From positions 62,001 through 126,000 of the forward strand of contig JAEWLJ010000015.1 in NCBI GenBank assembly GCA_023393455.1: 64,000 nucleotides of DNA, read 5' to 3'. Below, one piece after another: positions 25,213-33,978 of this stretch. Position numbers and translations under genes: made by a program. Origin of the DNA: Methanobacteriota archaeon (lineage in GTDB: Archaea > Halobacteriota > Methanomicrobia > Methanomicrobiales > Methanoculleaceae). Numbering within the stretch: position 1 is the stretch's first letter; each line of letters begins with the position of its first letter. The notes under the pieces were generated by a model. It made no database searches, was not told the origin of the DNA, and was given only the letters and a program-made list of their open reading frames with translations.

Positions 25213-26361
25213 CTAAAAATCAAACAACGTCTTCTGCGTCGCAAGTTCCGGGATGAGTCTGCTGTGGGGCTGCCAGTGAGCGAACCCGATCAGCCGGGAG
25301 GCGAGGTCGGTCGCCTGCCGGAGGTCGGCGCAGACCGTCTTCTCGCCCTGCATCGCCTTCCGCGTCGCCTCCCGCACGACCCAGGTGCCGAGCGGCGCCC
25401 AGTACTCGCCGGTGACGTTCCTGAGCACAAGCACCCGCGCCGAACGGCGCACGCTCTCCAGGTACTCAGCGACCGCGAGGCGTGCCGAGTAGTAGGCCCC
25501 CGCGATCGGGGAGTAGCCGGACTTCGTCGCGCCTTCGCCGTCCACGGTGATCGACTCGTTCCCGCCGCCCCAGAGTGACTGTTTTCCCCAGACCTCGATC
25601 ATCTCGAACTTCCAGTCCCCCGGGACGAGGAGGCAGACGATGTGGTTGCCGTAGAGCGCTGCGGAGAAGACCTCTATACCGGAGAGCGGCGGGTATCTGG
25701 CGATCTTCTTCTTGAGCTGTTTTGAGACGGTGTCGTCGACCGCCGTGATCGCCCAGCGGGTGGGGACGACGTGCCGCTTCTTCTCGCCCCCGAGGAGGCC
25801 GGCGGTGAGGAGCTGGGTGATCCGGTAGACGTCGGTGCCCGAGGTGTTGAGGATCTCGCAGGCCTCGGTTGCGCCGAGATCGGTATCGGAGGTTACCCGG
25901 TCGACCGCCCGGTCCACCCGGGCGTTCTCGAGGACGTCCATCTTTTTGATGGCGCCGGTGAGCCCGACAGGGGTGATCGTCCCGTCGAACCGGAGGTCGA
26001 AGGCGACGGGTTTTACGAACCGCACCTCGACGTCGAGCGGACTGCTCGAGAGCGCGATCTCCTGGATGCTCCCGGCGAGGTTCTTCGCCTCGCCGGCGCC
26101 GCGGATCGTCCGTGCCCGGAGCCCCACGATCTCCTCGATCCCGAGGCCCCGCGCCACCCAGTCCGGCGGGTGGTCGGCGTCGTCGATCATCAGCGGGCCG
26201 CCCGCGACCTTCGGGTAACCGTAACTCCCCACAAAGACCGACGGCGCGGCCCCCTGGTAGCGGTCGCTCTGCCGGACCGGGAGCTGCGCGTAGAACCTGC
26301 TCATGATCGGGCAGCGTTCGAGCCCGCAGAACCCCCTTCCCTTACACTCGGCGCACTGCAT
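25213..26361 (-). CDS. nreA: DNA repair protein NreA with PCNA-interacting tail
   Basis: 382 residues from ATG 26361 (GGAGG 6 bases upstream; an ATG two codons before overlaps that site). The N-terminal zinc-finger-like motif CAECKGRGFCGLERCP and the body GSYGYPKVAGGPL...DDADHPPDWV are typical of the archaeal Nre family. The last residues QKTLFDF form a PCNA-interacting (PIP) box, as described for NreA in other archaea, where it works with PCNA in DNA damage tolerance. It lies 2 bp after the DUF2117 gene on the same strand, so they are translated together. Confidence 0.85.
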   Translation of the reverse strand: MQCAECKGRGFCGLERCPIMSRFYAQLPVRQSDRYQGAAPSVFVGSYGYPKVAGGPLMIDDADHPPDWVARGLGIEEIVGLRARTIRGAGEAKNLAGSIQEIALSSSPLDVEVRFVKPVAFDLRFDGTITPVGLTGAIKKMDVLENARVDRAVDRVTSDTDLGATEACEILNTSGTDVYRITQLLTAGLLGGEKKRHVVPTRWAITAVDDTVSKQLKKKIARYPPLSGIEVFSAALYGNHIVCLLVPGDWKFEMIEVWGKQSLWGGGNESITVDGEGATKSGYSPIAGAYYSARLAVAEYLESVRRSARVLVLRNVTGEYWAPLGTWVVREATRKAMQGEKTVCADLRQATDLASRLIGFAHWQPHSRLIPELATQKTLFDF

Positions 26362-26363
26362 GC

Positions 26364-27398
26364 TCATCCTCCACGAAGGTCGACGACGACCCGCACCCTT
26401 CCTTCGAGGATGCGGAGCGTCTCTCCGACCCACTCTTCCCACGACCCGGTCTCGAGATCCCGGACGGCCGCAAGTTCCCGCCCGACGTCGTCGTCGCGGC
26501 CTACCCGGACCTCGACCACCACCGATCCGGGCGCGTACCCGGGGGCTACGATACCGTCGCCGTCCCCGTCAACCACGCCGAAGACCGGGATGCCGGAATG
26601 CGAGCAGATATGCCCGCACACGGCGGTGGTGTCGTCGCCGACGGTGAGGACGCCGCAGACGTCTTCCCCGAGCTCGCCATAGAGGGTGTGGCCGCAGTGG
26701 TCGATGACCGCGATCCTTCCTGCGCGGCAGGCGCGCTCGCCCCGGCCGGGCGGCGCCCTCCGTACCGGCCCGCTCTTGCACCATGCTCTCTGGATGTCGG
26801 GAAGGCCCGCCCGGAGGAGTTTCTCAAACCCGTGCGTTTTCGGATCGAGCCCTGAGACGGGACGGAGGGCCCCCCCCTCGCTCGCGAGGACGACCGTCTC
26901 CGCCGTCGCCGTCCCGATGACGATCCCGTTCACGAAGACCGCCTCCCCGGGCAGGCATCCCCGGATCTCCCGCACCCCATCCTGCCGGGCGCCCTCGCTC
27001 GATACGGGAACGAGGGCGTACCCCGTCAACCGGGCGATCTCTTCCGCGAGCGCGACGTCGCCGCGGTTCCAGCAGTAGACGGTCCCGCTCGATGTCTCGA
27101 TGTGGACGAGCCCCGGAAGCCTGCCGGCGATGATCTCGCCGAATATCCGGCCCGACTCCGGGGTCTTTCCCCGGTTGACCAGGAAGGCCCGCCCGGAGAG
27201 GGCGGCGAGCACCACGCTCGGCCGCTCGTCCGTGCAGACGACCGGTAGCCCCGACTCCTCGGCGGCTGTCCGGGCCATCACCCCCGCGACCAGCACCCGC
27301 CGGGGCGAGAGGAGGGTGGTCAGCCGCCCGACGTCGCCGGCATCGAAGGCCTCGGGGCCGTGCACCACCATGACGATACCCGCCGTCGGGGATCTCAT
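26364..27398 (-). CDS. DUF2117-type methanogen protein
   Basis: 344 residues: MRSPTAGIVMVVHGPEAFDAGD, RVLVAGVMARTAAEESGLPVVC, IVIGTATAETVVLASEGG, then VIDHCGHTLYGEL and GHICSHSGIPVFGVVDGDGDG. From memory this is the DUF2117 family, found mainly in methanogens and uncharacterised; the two Rossmann-like N-terminal strands and conserved Cys/His suggest a nucleotide- or metal-binding protein. It is directly upstream of nreA (2 bp) and 31 bp downstream of the AIM24-family gene, so all three may be one transcript. Function unknown. Confidence 0.7.
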   Translation of the reverse strand: MRSPTAGIVMVVHGPEAFDAGDVGRLTTLLSPRRVLVAGVMARTAAEESGLPVVCTDERPSVVLAALSGRAFLVNRGKTPESGRIFGEIIAGRLPGLVHIETSSGTVYCWNRGDVALAEEIARLTGYALVPVSSEGARQDGVREIRGCLPGEAVFVNGIVIGTATAETVVLASEGGALRPVSGLDPKTHGFEKLLRAGLPDIQRAWCKSGPVRRAPPGRGERACRAGRIAVIDHCGHTLYGELGEDVCGVLTVGDDTTAVCGHICSHSGIPVFGVVDGDGDGIVAPGYAPGSVVVEVRVGRDDDVGRELAAVRDLETGSWEEWVGETLRILEGRVRVVVDLRGG

Positions 27399-27429
27399 AC
27401 CCAGATCTTGGGTCTCGCGGACTATCAGG

Positions 27430-28119
27430 TTACTGCCCCGATGAGTTCTGGGTGGGGAGGAAGGGCATCAGGGCGTTCGCGAGTTTCGCGACGTTCATTG
27501 ACTGTATGACGACCTTGCCCGGCCCGGTCAGGGTAGCGAGGAAGAGCCCTTCGCCGCCGAAGAAGACGGTCTTCACGCCGCCGGCAAGCGCTATGTTATA
27601 ATCGACGGTGCTCTCGAACCCGACGACGAGCCCCGTCTCGACCTTGACCACCTCACCCGGTGCAAGCGTCATCTCCATGATGTCGCCGCAGCAGTGGAGG
27701 AACGCCTTCCCGCTACCGGAGATGCGCTGCAGGACGAACCCCTCGCCGCCGAACACGCCTGACCCGAGGCGTTTCGTGAACGCGACGTCGAGGTCGATAT
27801 CCTTCTCGGAGCAGAGGAACGCATCTTTCTGGGCGATGAACTCGTTCCCGTTGATGTCGAGGGTGAAGATCTTTCCCGGGACGTTCCCGGCGAACGAGAC
27901 GAATCCGTCCCCTCCCTCGGGGGCGAACTCCGTCATGAAGAGCCCCTCGCCGGTCATCATCCGTTTGAGCCCCTTGAAGAGACCGCCCTTCATGTTGGTG
28001 GTCATCTGCATGTTCCCGCTCATGTTGACCATTGCGCCGGCCTCGGCGCAGACCTTCTCGCCCGCGGCGAGGCGGAGGGTCACCATCTGCAGGTTGTCTC
28101 CAGTGATCTCGTACTGCAT
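27430..28119 (-). CDS. AIM24/TIGR00266 family protein
   Basis: 229 residues of the AIM24 double-stranded beta-helix fold: MQYEITGDNLQMVTLRLAAGEKV, EAGAMVNMSGNMQMTTNMKGGL, DAFLCSEKDIDLDVAFTKRLGSGVFGGEGFVLQRISGSGKAFLHC. The family is widespread, cytosolic and of unknown biochemical role. It is the first gene of the unit with the DUF2117 gene and nreA. The start ATG at 28119 gives the usual N-terminus. Confidence 0.88.
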   Translation of the reverse strand: MQYEITGDNLQMVTLRLAAGEKVCAEAGAMVNMSGNMQMTTNMKGGLFKGLKRMMTGEGLFMTEFAPEGGDGFVSFAGNVPGKIFTLDINGNEFIAQKDAFLCSEKDIDLDVAFTKRLGSGVFGGEGFVLQRISGSGKAFLHCCGDIMEMTLAPGEVVKVETGLVVGFESTVDYNIALAGGVKTVFFGGEGLFLATLTGPGKVVIQSMNVAKLANALMPFLPTQNSSGQ

Positions 28120-28300
28120 GCCTGATTATCTTCCGTTTTGGGTAATTGGACTTTTCTCTTTCTTCACCGGATAGCGGCAGCAGTTTATTGAGGACCACGG
28201 GGCGAGCGGCTTGATAACGTCCGGTGCCGCATACTATCTGTATGCAGAACGGATCGCCTGTAATCCGCTTCACTGGCGCTCCGGCCGGTGGGGTGACGCC

Positions 28301-28588
28301 ATGAGGACGATCACTCTCGCCCTGCTCCTCGCCGTCGTCGTAGCGGCCACCAGCGCGTGGATGCCCGCCGTCTCCGACGCAACGGAGCGTGTCTTCGAGA
28401 CGGCCGAAGCGATCGGGGAATTTATCGATGGGATCGCGCAAATTGGCGGCGACCTGCTCTCGCTCGCCCGCGACGTCCCCGAGTGGCTTGAAACGTGGGG
28501 CGAGGATCTCGAACGCCTGATGGACCTGGTGGAGTCGGGGATGAGCCTGGTGAACGGGACGGCCGAACTGGTAGCCTCTCCCCCCTGA
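28301..28588 (+). CDS. Small secreted helical protein, unknown
   Basis: 95 residues from ATG 28301 (GGGGTGA upstream): an N-terminal signal-like helix (RTITLALLLAVVVAATSAW) then an amphipathic acidic region (FETAEAIGEFIDGIAQIGGDLLSLARDVPEWLETWGEDLERLMDL split over two helices). No Cys and no known domain. Likely exported or membrane-attached. Divergent from the AIM24 gene. Not recognised. Confidence 0.5.
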   Translation: MRTITLALLLAVVVAATSAWMPAVSDATERVFETAEAIGEFIDGIAQIGGDLLSLARDVPEWLETWGEDLERLMDLVESGMSLVNGTAELVASPP

Positions 28589-28692
28589 ACTCCGGTCGGG
28601 AATACGCCTGCATCTTGCTCACCGGTATAGATCTCTCTTTTCGGATGCTGCAGGGCCGTAAGGTATATCGTCTGGAAAAATAATTTCTCCGC

Positions 28693-28980
28693 GTGATATC
28701 TGGGCGTGGGATTCATGCCGCGGTGCATTTCGACGACATGCCTATCGGAGATGCGTATCTCACGCACGAGGCTGTCCAGGCCGTTCTTGAGCGGCAGGAT
28801 AACCTGTGCGCCGGGTGCGGTACCCCGCTCGATGTCGTATCAACATACTTCGACCTCCGGCAACCGGTGATCTGCGGCGGACCTCACACCCTCGGGAACC
28901 TTACAGCCCTCTGCCCCTCCTGCCACCAAAACCACATGCGCTGGATCCGCAAGCGGTTCGCCGACCATAGAAATAAGTAA
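28693..28980 (+). CDS. HNH-endonuclease-like zinc-binding protein
   Basis: Up to 95 residues from GTG 28693, or 80 from ATG 28738 (MPIGDAYLTHEAV). The core is a compact HNH finger: AVLERQDNLCAGCGTPLD, then NLTALCPSCHQNHMRW. The two CxxC pairs bind Zn, and the H of NLTALCPSCH/N/H is the usual HNH end; the first catalytic His that normally precedes (DH or HH) is not obvious (GGPHTLGN may supply it). It may be a small nuclease or a DNA-binding finger. It lies about 105 bp after the small secreted-protein gene with no restriction or phage genes nearby. Confidence 0.6.
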   Translation: MISGRGIHAAVHFDDMPIGDAYLTHEAVQAVLERQDNLCAGCGTPLDVVSTYFDLRQPVICGGPHTLGNLTALCPSCHQNHMRWIRKRFADHRNK

Positions 28981-29280
28981 TCTTTTGCACCCACTGGTTA
29001 TCATGACCTGCAGAAAGAGCGTCTCACAGCCGGAGTCATGGCGCTCGATGACCATGCGGACGGCGGCCGATCTTGCCGGGCGGGTAGCGCTCCCTTCGTC
29101 GCCTCATCATGCATGGCGCTCCTCGACGATGCGGATGGCGAGCGACGTCTTCACCCCCGGGACGGCAGCCAACTTCGCGGCCACGCTCGTGGTGACGACG
29201 TTCGTGATCCCCCGGATCCCGAACCGGGCGCTCGCAATAGCCGCCGGGTTCGCCGTCGGTTCAGCCCTGCGCTGATACCC
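28981..29280. other. 300-bp region without a clear gene; possible decayed coding remnant
   Basis: Neither strand has a convincing gene. On the plus strand 29131-29275 could encode a short hydrophobic peptide (MRMASDVFTPGTAANFA...). On the minus strand the same DNA reads NVVTTSVAAKLAAVPGVKTS and LAIRIVEERHA to a stop, without a start codon. A second related segment (VRMVIERHD) about 75 bp further on reflects a diverged direct repeat at 29038-29068 and 29113-29143. This looks like a decayed minus-strand gene tail or an internal duplication. Confidence 0.3.
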
Positions 29281-31071
29281 TCACTTCCTCTTTCGTCTCG
29301 CCGGGACGAGGCACCGCCACGCGCTCCCGATGAGGTCCTCCCTCCCGGCGGCGCGGAGCCCTTCGCAGACGAACCCGTAGTTCGCCGGGTTGCGGTAGTG
29401 CATGAGCGCCCGCTGGACCCGTTTCTCCCGGCCTTTCGGGACATAGACCTCTTTGAGGGTGAATGGGTCGAGGCCAGTATGGTAGATCGTCGTCGAGATG
29501 CTCATGGGGGTCGGCGTGAAGTCCTGGACCTGCTCGGTGTAGAGCCCGGTGTCCCGGACGTACTCGGCGAGTTCGACCATATCGGCGATCCGGCACCCGG
29601 GATGGCCGGACATGAGGTAGGGGACGAGATACTGCCGTTTCTTCTTCCCCTCCTGGAGGACCTCGAACCGTTCGCGGAAGGCGTCGAAGACCTCGCGGGG
29701 GGGTTTTCCCATGCGGGCGAGGACACGTTCCGAGACGTGTTCGGGCGCGACCTTGAGGTGTCCGGAGACGTGGTGGAGTGAGATCTCCGCGAGGTATTCT
29801 TCCTCCGGAGGGATCAGGTCATAGCGGATGCCTGAGGCGATGAAGACCCGTTTCACCCCCGGGATATCCCGGATGCGGCGGAGCAGGCGAACCTGCTCCT
29901 CGTGGCTGCGGTCGAGCGTGGGGCAGTCGATGCAGCGGCGCTCAGGGCAGGTGCCCGCAGTCTCCCACCGCCCGCAGTGAATCCCGTACATGTTCGCCGT
30001 CGGCCCCCCGACGTCCTGGACGACGCCCGTAAACTCCGGCATCCTGGCCATCCGCTCCACCTCCCGGACGATCGAGTCGCTGCTCCTGCTCTGGATGATC
30101 CGCCCCTGGTGGTGGGTGAGGGCGCAGAACGAGCAGGCCCCAAAGCACCCCCGGTGGGTGACGACCGAGAACCTGACGGGTTCGAGGGCGGGGATGGGTT
30201 CGGTGTAGGAAGGGTGCGGCCTCCTCGTGTAGGGGAGCTCGTAGACCCGGTCGAGTTCGTCGCCCGAGAGCGGCATCGCCGGCGGGTTCTGGACGACGAC
30301 GGTCTTCGGGTGCGGCTGGGCCACTCTCCGGCCCCTCAACGGGTCCTGCTCGTTGTAGTGGAGCGCGAACGCTCTCGCATAAGCATACCGGTCTTCCTTC
30401 ACCTCCGGGTAGCCGGGAAGGACGACGTAGCCGGACTGGTCCATGCCCCGCCAGGTCTTCAGGTCGACCCGGTGGGCGGTGCCGGGGATGTTGGTGAGGT
30501 CTCTCTCGCCCGCGGCGAGGCGGTCGGCGATCGCGACCACCTGGCGCTCGCCCATACCGAAGACGAGGAGGTCGGCAGGCGCGTCGGCGAGGATGGCCTG
30601 CCGGACGGAGTCGGACCAGTAGTCGTAGTGGGCGAACCGCCGGAGGCTCGCCTCGATCCCGCCGATGACGACCGGCGTCTCCGGGAAGAGGGCGTGGATG
30701 CGGTCGGTGTAGACCAGGGTCGCCCGGTCGGGGCGGAGGAGTCTCCCTCCCGGCGAGTAGACGTCGGAACTCCGGCGCTTGAGGTTCGGCGTGAAGGCGT
30801 TCACCAGTGAGTCGACGTTTCCCGCCGAGACCGAGAAGAAAAGCCCGGGCTCGCCGAGGCGCCGGAGGTCGGCATCGCTCTTCCAGTCGGGCTGGGCGAT
30901 GACCCCGACCGAGTAGCCGGCGTCGACGAGGACCCGCCCGAGCAGCGCCGTCCCGAAGGAGGGGTGGTCGACGTAGGCGTCGCCGGTGACGAGGACGACG
31001 TCGAACCGGTCGATGCCGAGCCGTTCCGCCTCCGCGACCGTCATCGGGAGGAATTCCGGTTGTCCGGTCAT
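29281..31071 (-). CDS. YgiQ-family radical SAM protein
   Basis: 596 residues from ATG 31071, which overlaps the upstream stop (ATGA). The N-terminal B12-binding-like segment (DRFDVVLVTGDAYVDHPSFG) is followed by VVIGGIEASLRRFAHYDYWSD and the radical SAM cluster motif CFGACSFCALTHHQGR, then QDVGGPTANMYG, SGIRYDL and the C-terminal KVAPEHVSERVLARMGKP. This matches UPF0313/YgiQ, whose substrate is not known to me. Length is normal for the family. It is co-transcribed with the PPC-domain gene upstream. Confidence 0.88.
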   Translation of the reverse strand: MTGQPEFLPMTVAEAERLGIDRFDVVLVTGDAYVDHPSFGTALLGRVLVDAGYSVGVIAQPDWKSDADLRRLGEPGLFFSVSAGNVDSLVNAFTPNLKRRSSDVYSPGGRLLRPDRATLVYTDRIHALFPETPVVIGGIEASLRRFAHYDYWSDSVRQAILADAPADLLVFGMGERQVVAIADRLAAGERDLTNIPGTAHRVDLKTWRGMDQSGYVVLPGYPEVKEDRYAYARAFALHYNEQDPLRGRRVAQPHPKTVVVQNPPAMPLSGDELDRVYELPYTRRPHPSYTEPIPALEPVRFSVVTHRGCFGACSFCALTHHQGRIIQSRSSDSIVREVERMARMPEFTGVVQDVGGPTANMYGIHCGRWETAGTCPERRCIDCPTLDRSHEEQVRLLRRIRDIPGVKRVFIASGIRYDLIPPEEEYLAEISLHHVSGHLKVAPEHVSERVLARMGKPPREVFDAFRERFEVLQEGKKKRQYLVPYLMSGHPGCRIADMVELAEYVRDTGLYTEQVQDFTPTPMSISTTIYHTGLDPFTLKEVYVPKGREKRVQRALMHYRNPANYGFVCEGLRAAGREDLIGSAWRCLVPARRKRK

Positions 31072-31517
31072 GGGAGTATCCGGTCGAAGACCGGCAGGTT
31101 GACACCCGTTTTCGGATCCAGGATCCGTTTGGCGGAGATGCCGACGAACTCCGTGACGATCGCCTCGACCACCAGGTAGACCTCTGCCTTCTCCCGGAGG
31201 CACCCGGCAAGCGACCGTATCCCCTTCCCCGCCGCTGCGTGGAGGTGGATGGACGGCCCGTCCTCCCCGGGGTAGATGGTCGCGAACCCGAGGAGTTCCC
31301 AGCCCCCGAATATCTCCTCGGCCCGCGGGGACGGCGGGATGACCGGCTCTTTCGGCCCCGTTACGAGCGTTGCCGACCGGACGGCGCCGAGGAACTGGAT
31401 CGTCCCGTTCTGGATGTTCATCGCCGCTACAAATCGCTTGATCTCCCTGATGAAGTCCTCCCCGTCGTCGATCCGGACGGTGAAGACCCTGCCGACCTGC
31501 CCTTCCGAGTATTGCAT
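31068..31517 (-). CDS. PPC-domain (DUF296) DNA-binding-like protein
   Basis: 149 residues: VFTVRIDDGEDFIREIKRFVAAMNIQNGTIQFLGAV, then a beta segment ELLGFATIYPGEDGPSIHLHAAAGK ending with VGISAKRILDPKTGVNLPVF. This is the PPC/DUF296 fold, which trimerises; it occurs in plant AT-hook proteins and as stand-alone prokaryotic proteins of uncertain role. HLHAAAG contains the conserved His cluster that can bind metal. It overlaps the YgiQ gene by 4 bp, so the two are translationally coupled. Confidence 0.8.
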   Translation of the reverse strand: MQYSEGQVGRVFTVRIDDGEDFIREIKRFVAAMNIQNGTIQFLGAVRSATLVTGPKEPVIPPSPRAEEIFGGWELLGFATIYPGEDGPSIHLHAAAGKGIRSLAGCLREKAEVYLVVEAIVTEFVGISAKRILDPKTGVNLPVFDRILP

Positions 31518-31631
31518 GGACTCAACTCTCTTGGATATGATGGTGTCTCTTCTTGTATTATTAGTGCCCGACCCGTTGCGTGTGCGGGCAGTTATATGCC
31601 CCGCCTGCCATGGTACAGTGTCCTGCGGGCG

Positions 31632-32765
31632 ATGGAGAGGTGTGGCTTGGTCTGGTTCCGGGAGGTCGAATATATGCGGGGGTTTGCCGCCCTCGCCGTG
31701 ATCGCCGTCCACGTCTCGATGAACTACACCCGGATCTCCGCCGTGAACCTGCTCGCTCTCCTCGATGTCTTCATCTATATCGCCGCCCACTTCGCGGTCC
31801 CGGTCTTCATCTTCGTCTCCGGGTGGGTGCTCGCGGCGCGATATACGGGCGATTACTCGCCCGGTGAGTTCTACCGCCGCCGGGCGCGGACGATCCTCCT
31901 GCCCTACCTCTTCTTCACCGCCCTCTACCTCGTTGTGCGTGTGGAGGGGACGATCGGGTTTGCCGGCGTGCCCTCCCTGGAGAGGGTGATAGAAGCTCTC
32001 CTCCTCGGGACCGGCGCCTACCACCTCTGGTTCTTTGCGCTGATCATCCAGCTCTACCTCCTCTTCCCGCTGATCGCCCGGGGCTACGACCTCTTTGACC
32101 GGGCCGGAACGGCACTCTTCCTCCTCTTCTCGCTCTTTCTCGTCCAGATCCTCTGGAACGTCGGCGCCCACCTCGCGGGAGCGTATCTGGGCCCTGAGTG
32201 GTATACCGTCCTGATCCGCCTCTTCCCGTCACACCTCCTCTACTTCGTCCTCGGTATCCACGTCGCGCGGCATACGGAGGGGTTCCGCTCGGCCCTTCGA
32301 TCGCTTTCACCGGCGTGGGTCCTCGCCGCGGCCGGTGCGGGTGCTCTCCTCCTCGGCGGCATCTGGGTCGCGAGCGCGATCCACTACGAGAGCCTCAAGG
32401 GCACGACGCTCGCGGTCTTCTGCATCTACCGGGTCCTGGAGCCGCTCTACTACGTCCCGGTCATCGCCGCGCTCGTCCTCGCAGCCTGGTGGCTGGATAG
32501 GGCCGGCGGTCGCCCGGCGGCTGCCGCCCGGTCGTTCGGGGAGCACTCCTACGGAATCTACCTCGTCCACCCGCTCGTCATCGCCGCCGCCGCGACCCTC
32601 TGGTTCTCTCTCACGGGGTTCTCGTGGGCGGACGGGCTCACCTACCCGGTGATCTTTATCGTGGCGGTGGCTGCGAGTTACGCGGCGGTGCGTCTCATCT
32701 CCCGCGTCCCGTATGCCGGATGGGTGCTCGGGGAGGGACGGGTGCGGCGAGGGCCGCTACAGTGA
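31632..32765 (+). CDS. Membrane acyltransferase, family 3 (OatA/WecH type)
   Basis: 377 residues with about ten membrane helices. The start of helix 1 (REVEYMRGFAALAVIAVHV) contains the conserved R and catalytic His of acyltransferase 3. LFFTALYLVV, HLWFFALIIQLYLLFPLI and SFGEHSYGIYLVHPLVI are also typical. Members O-acetylate or acylate cell-surface sugars. Start ATG 31632 is chosen because it places the RGFA motif about 16 residues in; no strong ribosome site is seen. Divergent from the PPC-domain gene. Confidence 0.85.
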   Translation: MERCGLVWFREVEYMRGFAALAVIAVHVSMNYTRISAVNLLALLDVFIYIAAHFAVPVFIFVSGWVLAARYTGDYSPGEFYRRRARTILLPYLFFTALYLVVRVEGTIGFAGVPSLERVIEALLLGTGAYHLWFFALIIQLYLLFPLIARGYDLFDRAGTALFLLFSLFLVQILWNVGAHLAGAYLGPEWYTVLIRLFPSHLLYFVLGIHVARHTEGFRSALRSLSPAWVLAAAGAGALLLGGIWVASAIHYESLKGTTLAVFCIYRVLEPLYYVPVIAALVLAAWWLDRAGGRPAAAARSFGEHSYGIYLVHPLVIAAAATLWFSLTGFSWADGLTYPVIFIVAVAASYAAVRLISRVPYAGWVLGEGRVRRGPLQ

Positions 32766-32900
32766 AGGAGTTCTGCCGTTAATCAAACACCGTTCGGGTT
32801 CGCTATACAGTCTCGACCGCTCAGGGTGGTGTTTTGCAGCACGGCCGATAATCTATAACAATGATGAGGGCCCCGGGGGATGCGAAAGGAGATGGACAGA

Positions 32901-33464
32901 ATGGCACAGGAACTCCAGAAGAGCAAAGAACCGGCCGCGGGCCGCGGTGCGGTTGAGGGCAGGCAGGCCCTGGTGGAGAAGAATCCTACCCGGATCATGG
33001 CGGAGCCCGGAAAGCAGGAGATGGTCGTCGTCCGGGAGTTCGACGCTCCCCGAGACCTGGTCTTCCGGGCCCACACCGACCCGGAACTCTATAAGGAGTG
33101 GATCGGCCCGCGAGGGTTCACCACGACGATAGAGGCGTTCGATTCCCGGAGCGGCGGCAGTTGGCGGTATATCCAGAAGGATCAGGAGGGTAACGAGTAC
33201 GGGTTCCACGGAGTGAACCACGACCTGACGCCTCCTGAGCGGATCATCCAGACCTTCGAGTACGAGGGGCTCCCGGAGTCCGGGCATGTCATCCTCGAAG
33301 AAGGGAAGTTCGAGGAACTGCCCGGCAACCGGACAAGGTTCACGGGCCGGTCGGTCTTCCTCTCGGTGGAGGATCGCGACGGGATGATGGGGTCCGATAT
33401 GGAGGAGGGCATGAAGGACTCCTACTCACGGCTCGACGAGCTCCTGGAGAGGCTGCAGAAGTAG
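32901..33464 (+). CDS. SRPBCC/AHSA1-domain protein
   Basis: 187 residues from ATG 32901, which follows AAAGGAG by 9 bases (ATGs at 32880 and 32892 are poorer). A charged 40-residue N-terminal tail leads into an AHSA1-like START fold: VVVREFDAPRDLVFRAHTDPELYKEWIGP, GSWRYIQKDQEGNEYGFHG, PPERIIQTFEYEG, and a C-terminal helix GMKDSYSRLDELLERL. The family binds hydrophobic ligands in stress-related or metal-regulated contexts, but no specific role can be assigned. It stands alone. Confidence 0.85.
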   Translation: MAQELQKSKEPAAGRGAVEGRQALVEKNPTRIMAEPGKQEMVVVREFDAPRDLVFRAHTDPELYKEWIGPRGFTTTIEAFDSRSGGSWRYIQKDQEGNEYGFHGVNHDLTPPERIIQTFEYEGLPESGHVILEEGKFEELPGNRTRFTGRSVFLSVEDRDGMMGSDMEEGMKDSYSRLDELLERLQK

Positions 33465-33720
33465 GGCCGCCGGTGCGTATCCCGGTGCCCCGTGGTGGGC
33501 GGTAGTGATCGTGAGCGGTCGTGGCGGGGCTGTCGGGGACTGCACGCCCTGTCATCCGGCTCCGGCTGGAGGATGGGAAGGAGTGAGTGGAGACTGCGGG
33601 AGAAACTGCGCGTGGACAGCCAGCAAAAACCCGGTGGGATGCGGAGACCGTGGATCATGCTCCGGGGAAGGCACCATCGTGTGACGAGAGGCATGAAAAT
33701 ACTGGATTTATCAACCTTAT

Positions 33721-33738
33721 CCGGGGATGCATCTCCGG
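33721..33738. repeat. Near-perfect 18-bp palindrome downstream of tRNA-Val
   Basis: CCGGGGATGCATCTCCGG is symmetrical except for one pair. It lies about 40 bp beyond the 3' end of the tRNA gene in the otherwise gene-free stretch 33465-33778, which shows nothing else recognisable. Confidence 0.4.
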
Positions 33739-33765
33739 AGAAAGAACTCCAAGAAAGCAATCGTT

Positions 33766-33774
33766 TCAAAAACA
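33766..33774 (-). terminator. T-rich terminator of tRNA-Val
   Basis: On the minus strand the tRNA is followed by ACTGTTTTTG. A run of five T's right after a stable RNA gene is a usual archaeal terminator. Confidence 0.4.
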
Positions 33775-33778
33775 GTGA

Positions 33779-33852
33779 TGGGCTCGTCGAGATTCGAACT
33801 CGAGACCTCCGCCATGTCAAGGCGACGTCATAACCAGCTAGACCACGAGCCC
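33779..33852 (-). tRNA. tRNA-Val (GAC)
   Basis: Minus strand: acceptor GGGCTCG pairs with CGAGCCC plus discriminator A; D-arm GGTCTAGCTGGTTATGAC; anticodon arm with loop TTGACAT, giving anticodon GAC; T-arm TCGAGTTCGAATCTCGA. CCA is not encoded. No intron is visible. 74 nt. Confidence 0.93.
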
Positions 33853-33978
33853 GTGTCTGCCTAATAGGGTTGTCGCTCCGGGTATAAATTAATTCCTCTC
33901 ATCCAAACCCCTTCCGTCCCGGCTCCGCCCAATCGGGGGCCGGCACACAGCACAAAAAGGGTGATTGAACGGGACCGA

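Noticed and set aside
33492..33833. Plus-strand frame of 113 codons running into tRNA-Val
   Set aside because: It reads through a tRNA on the other strand, and its composition is not coding-like.
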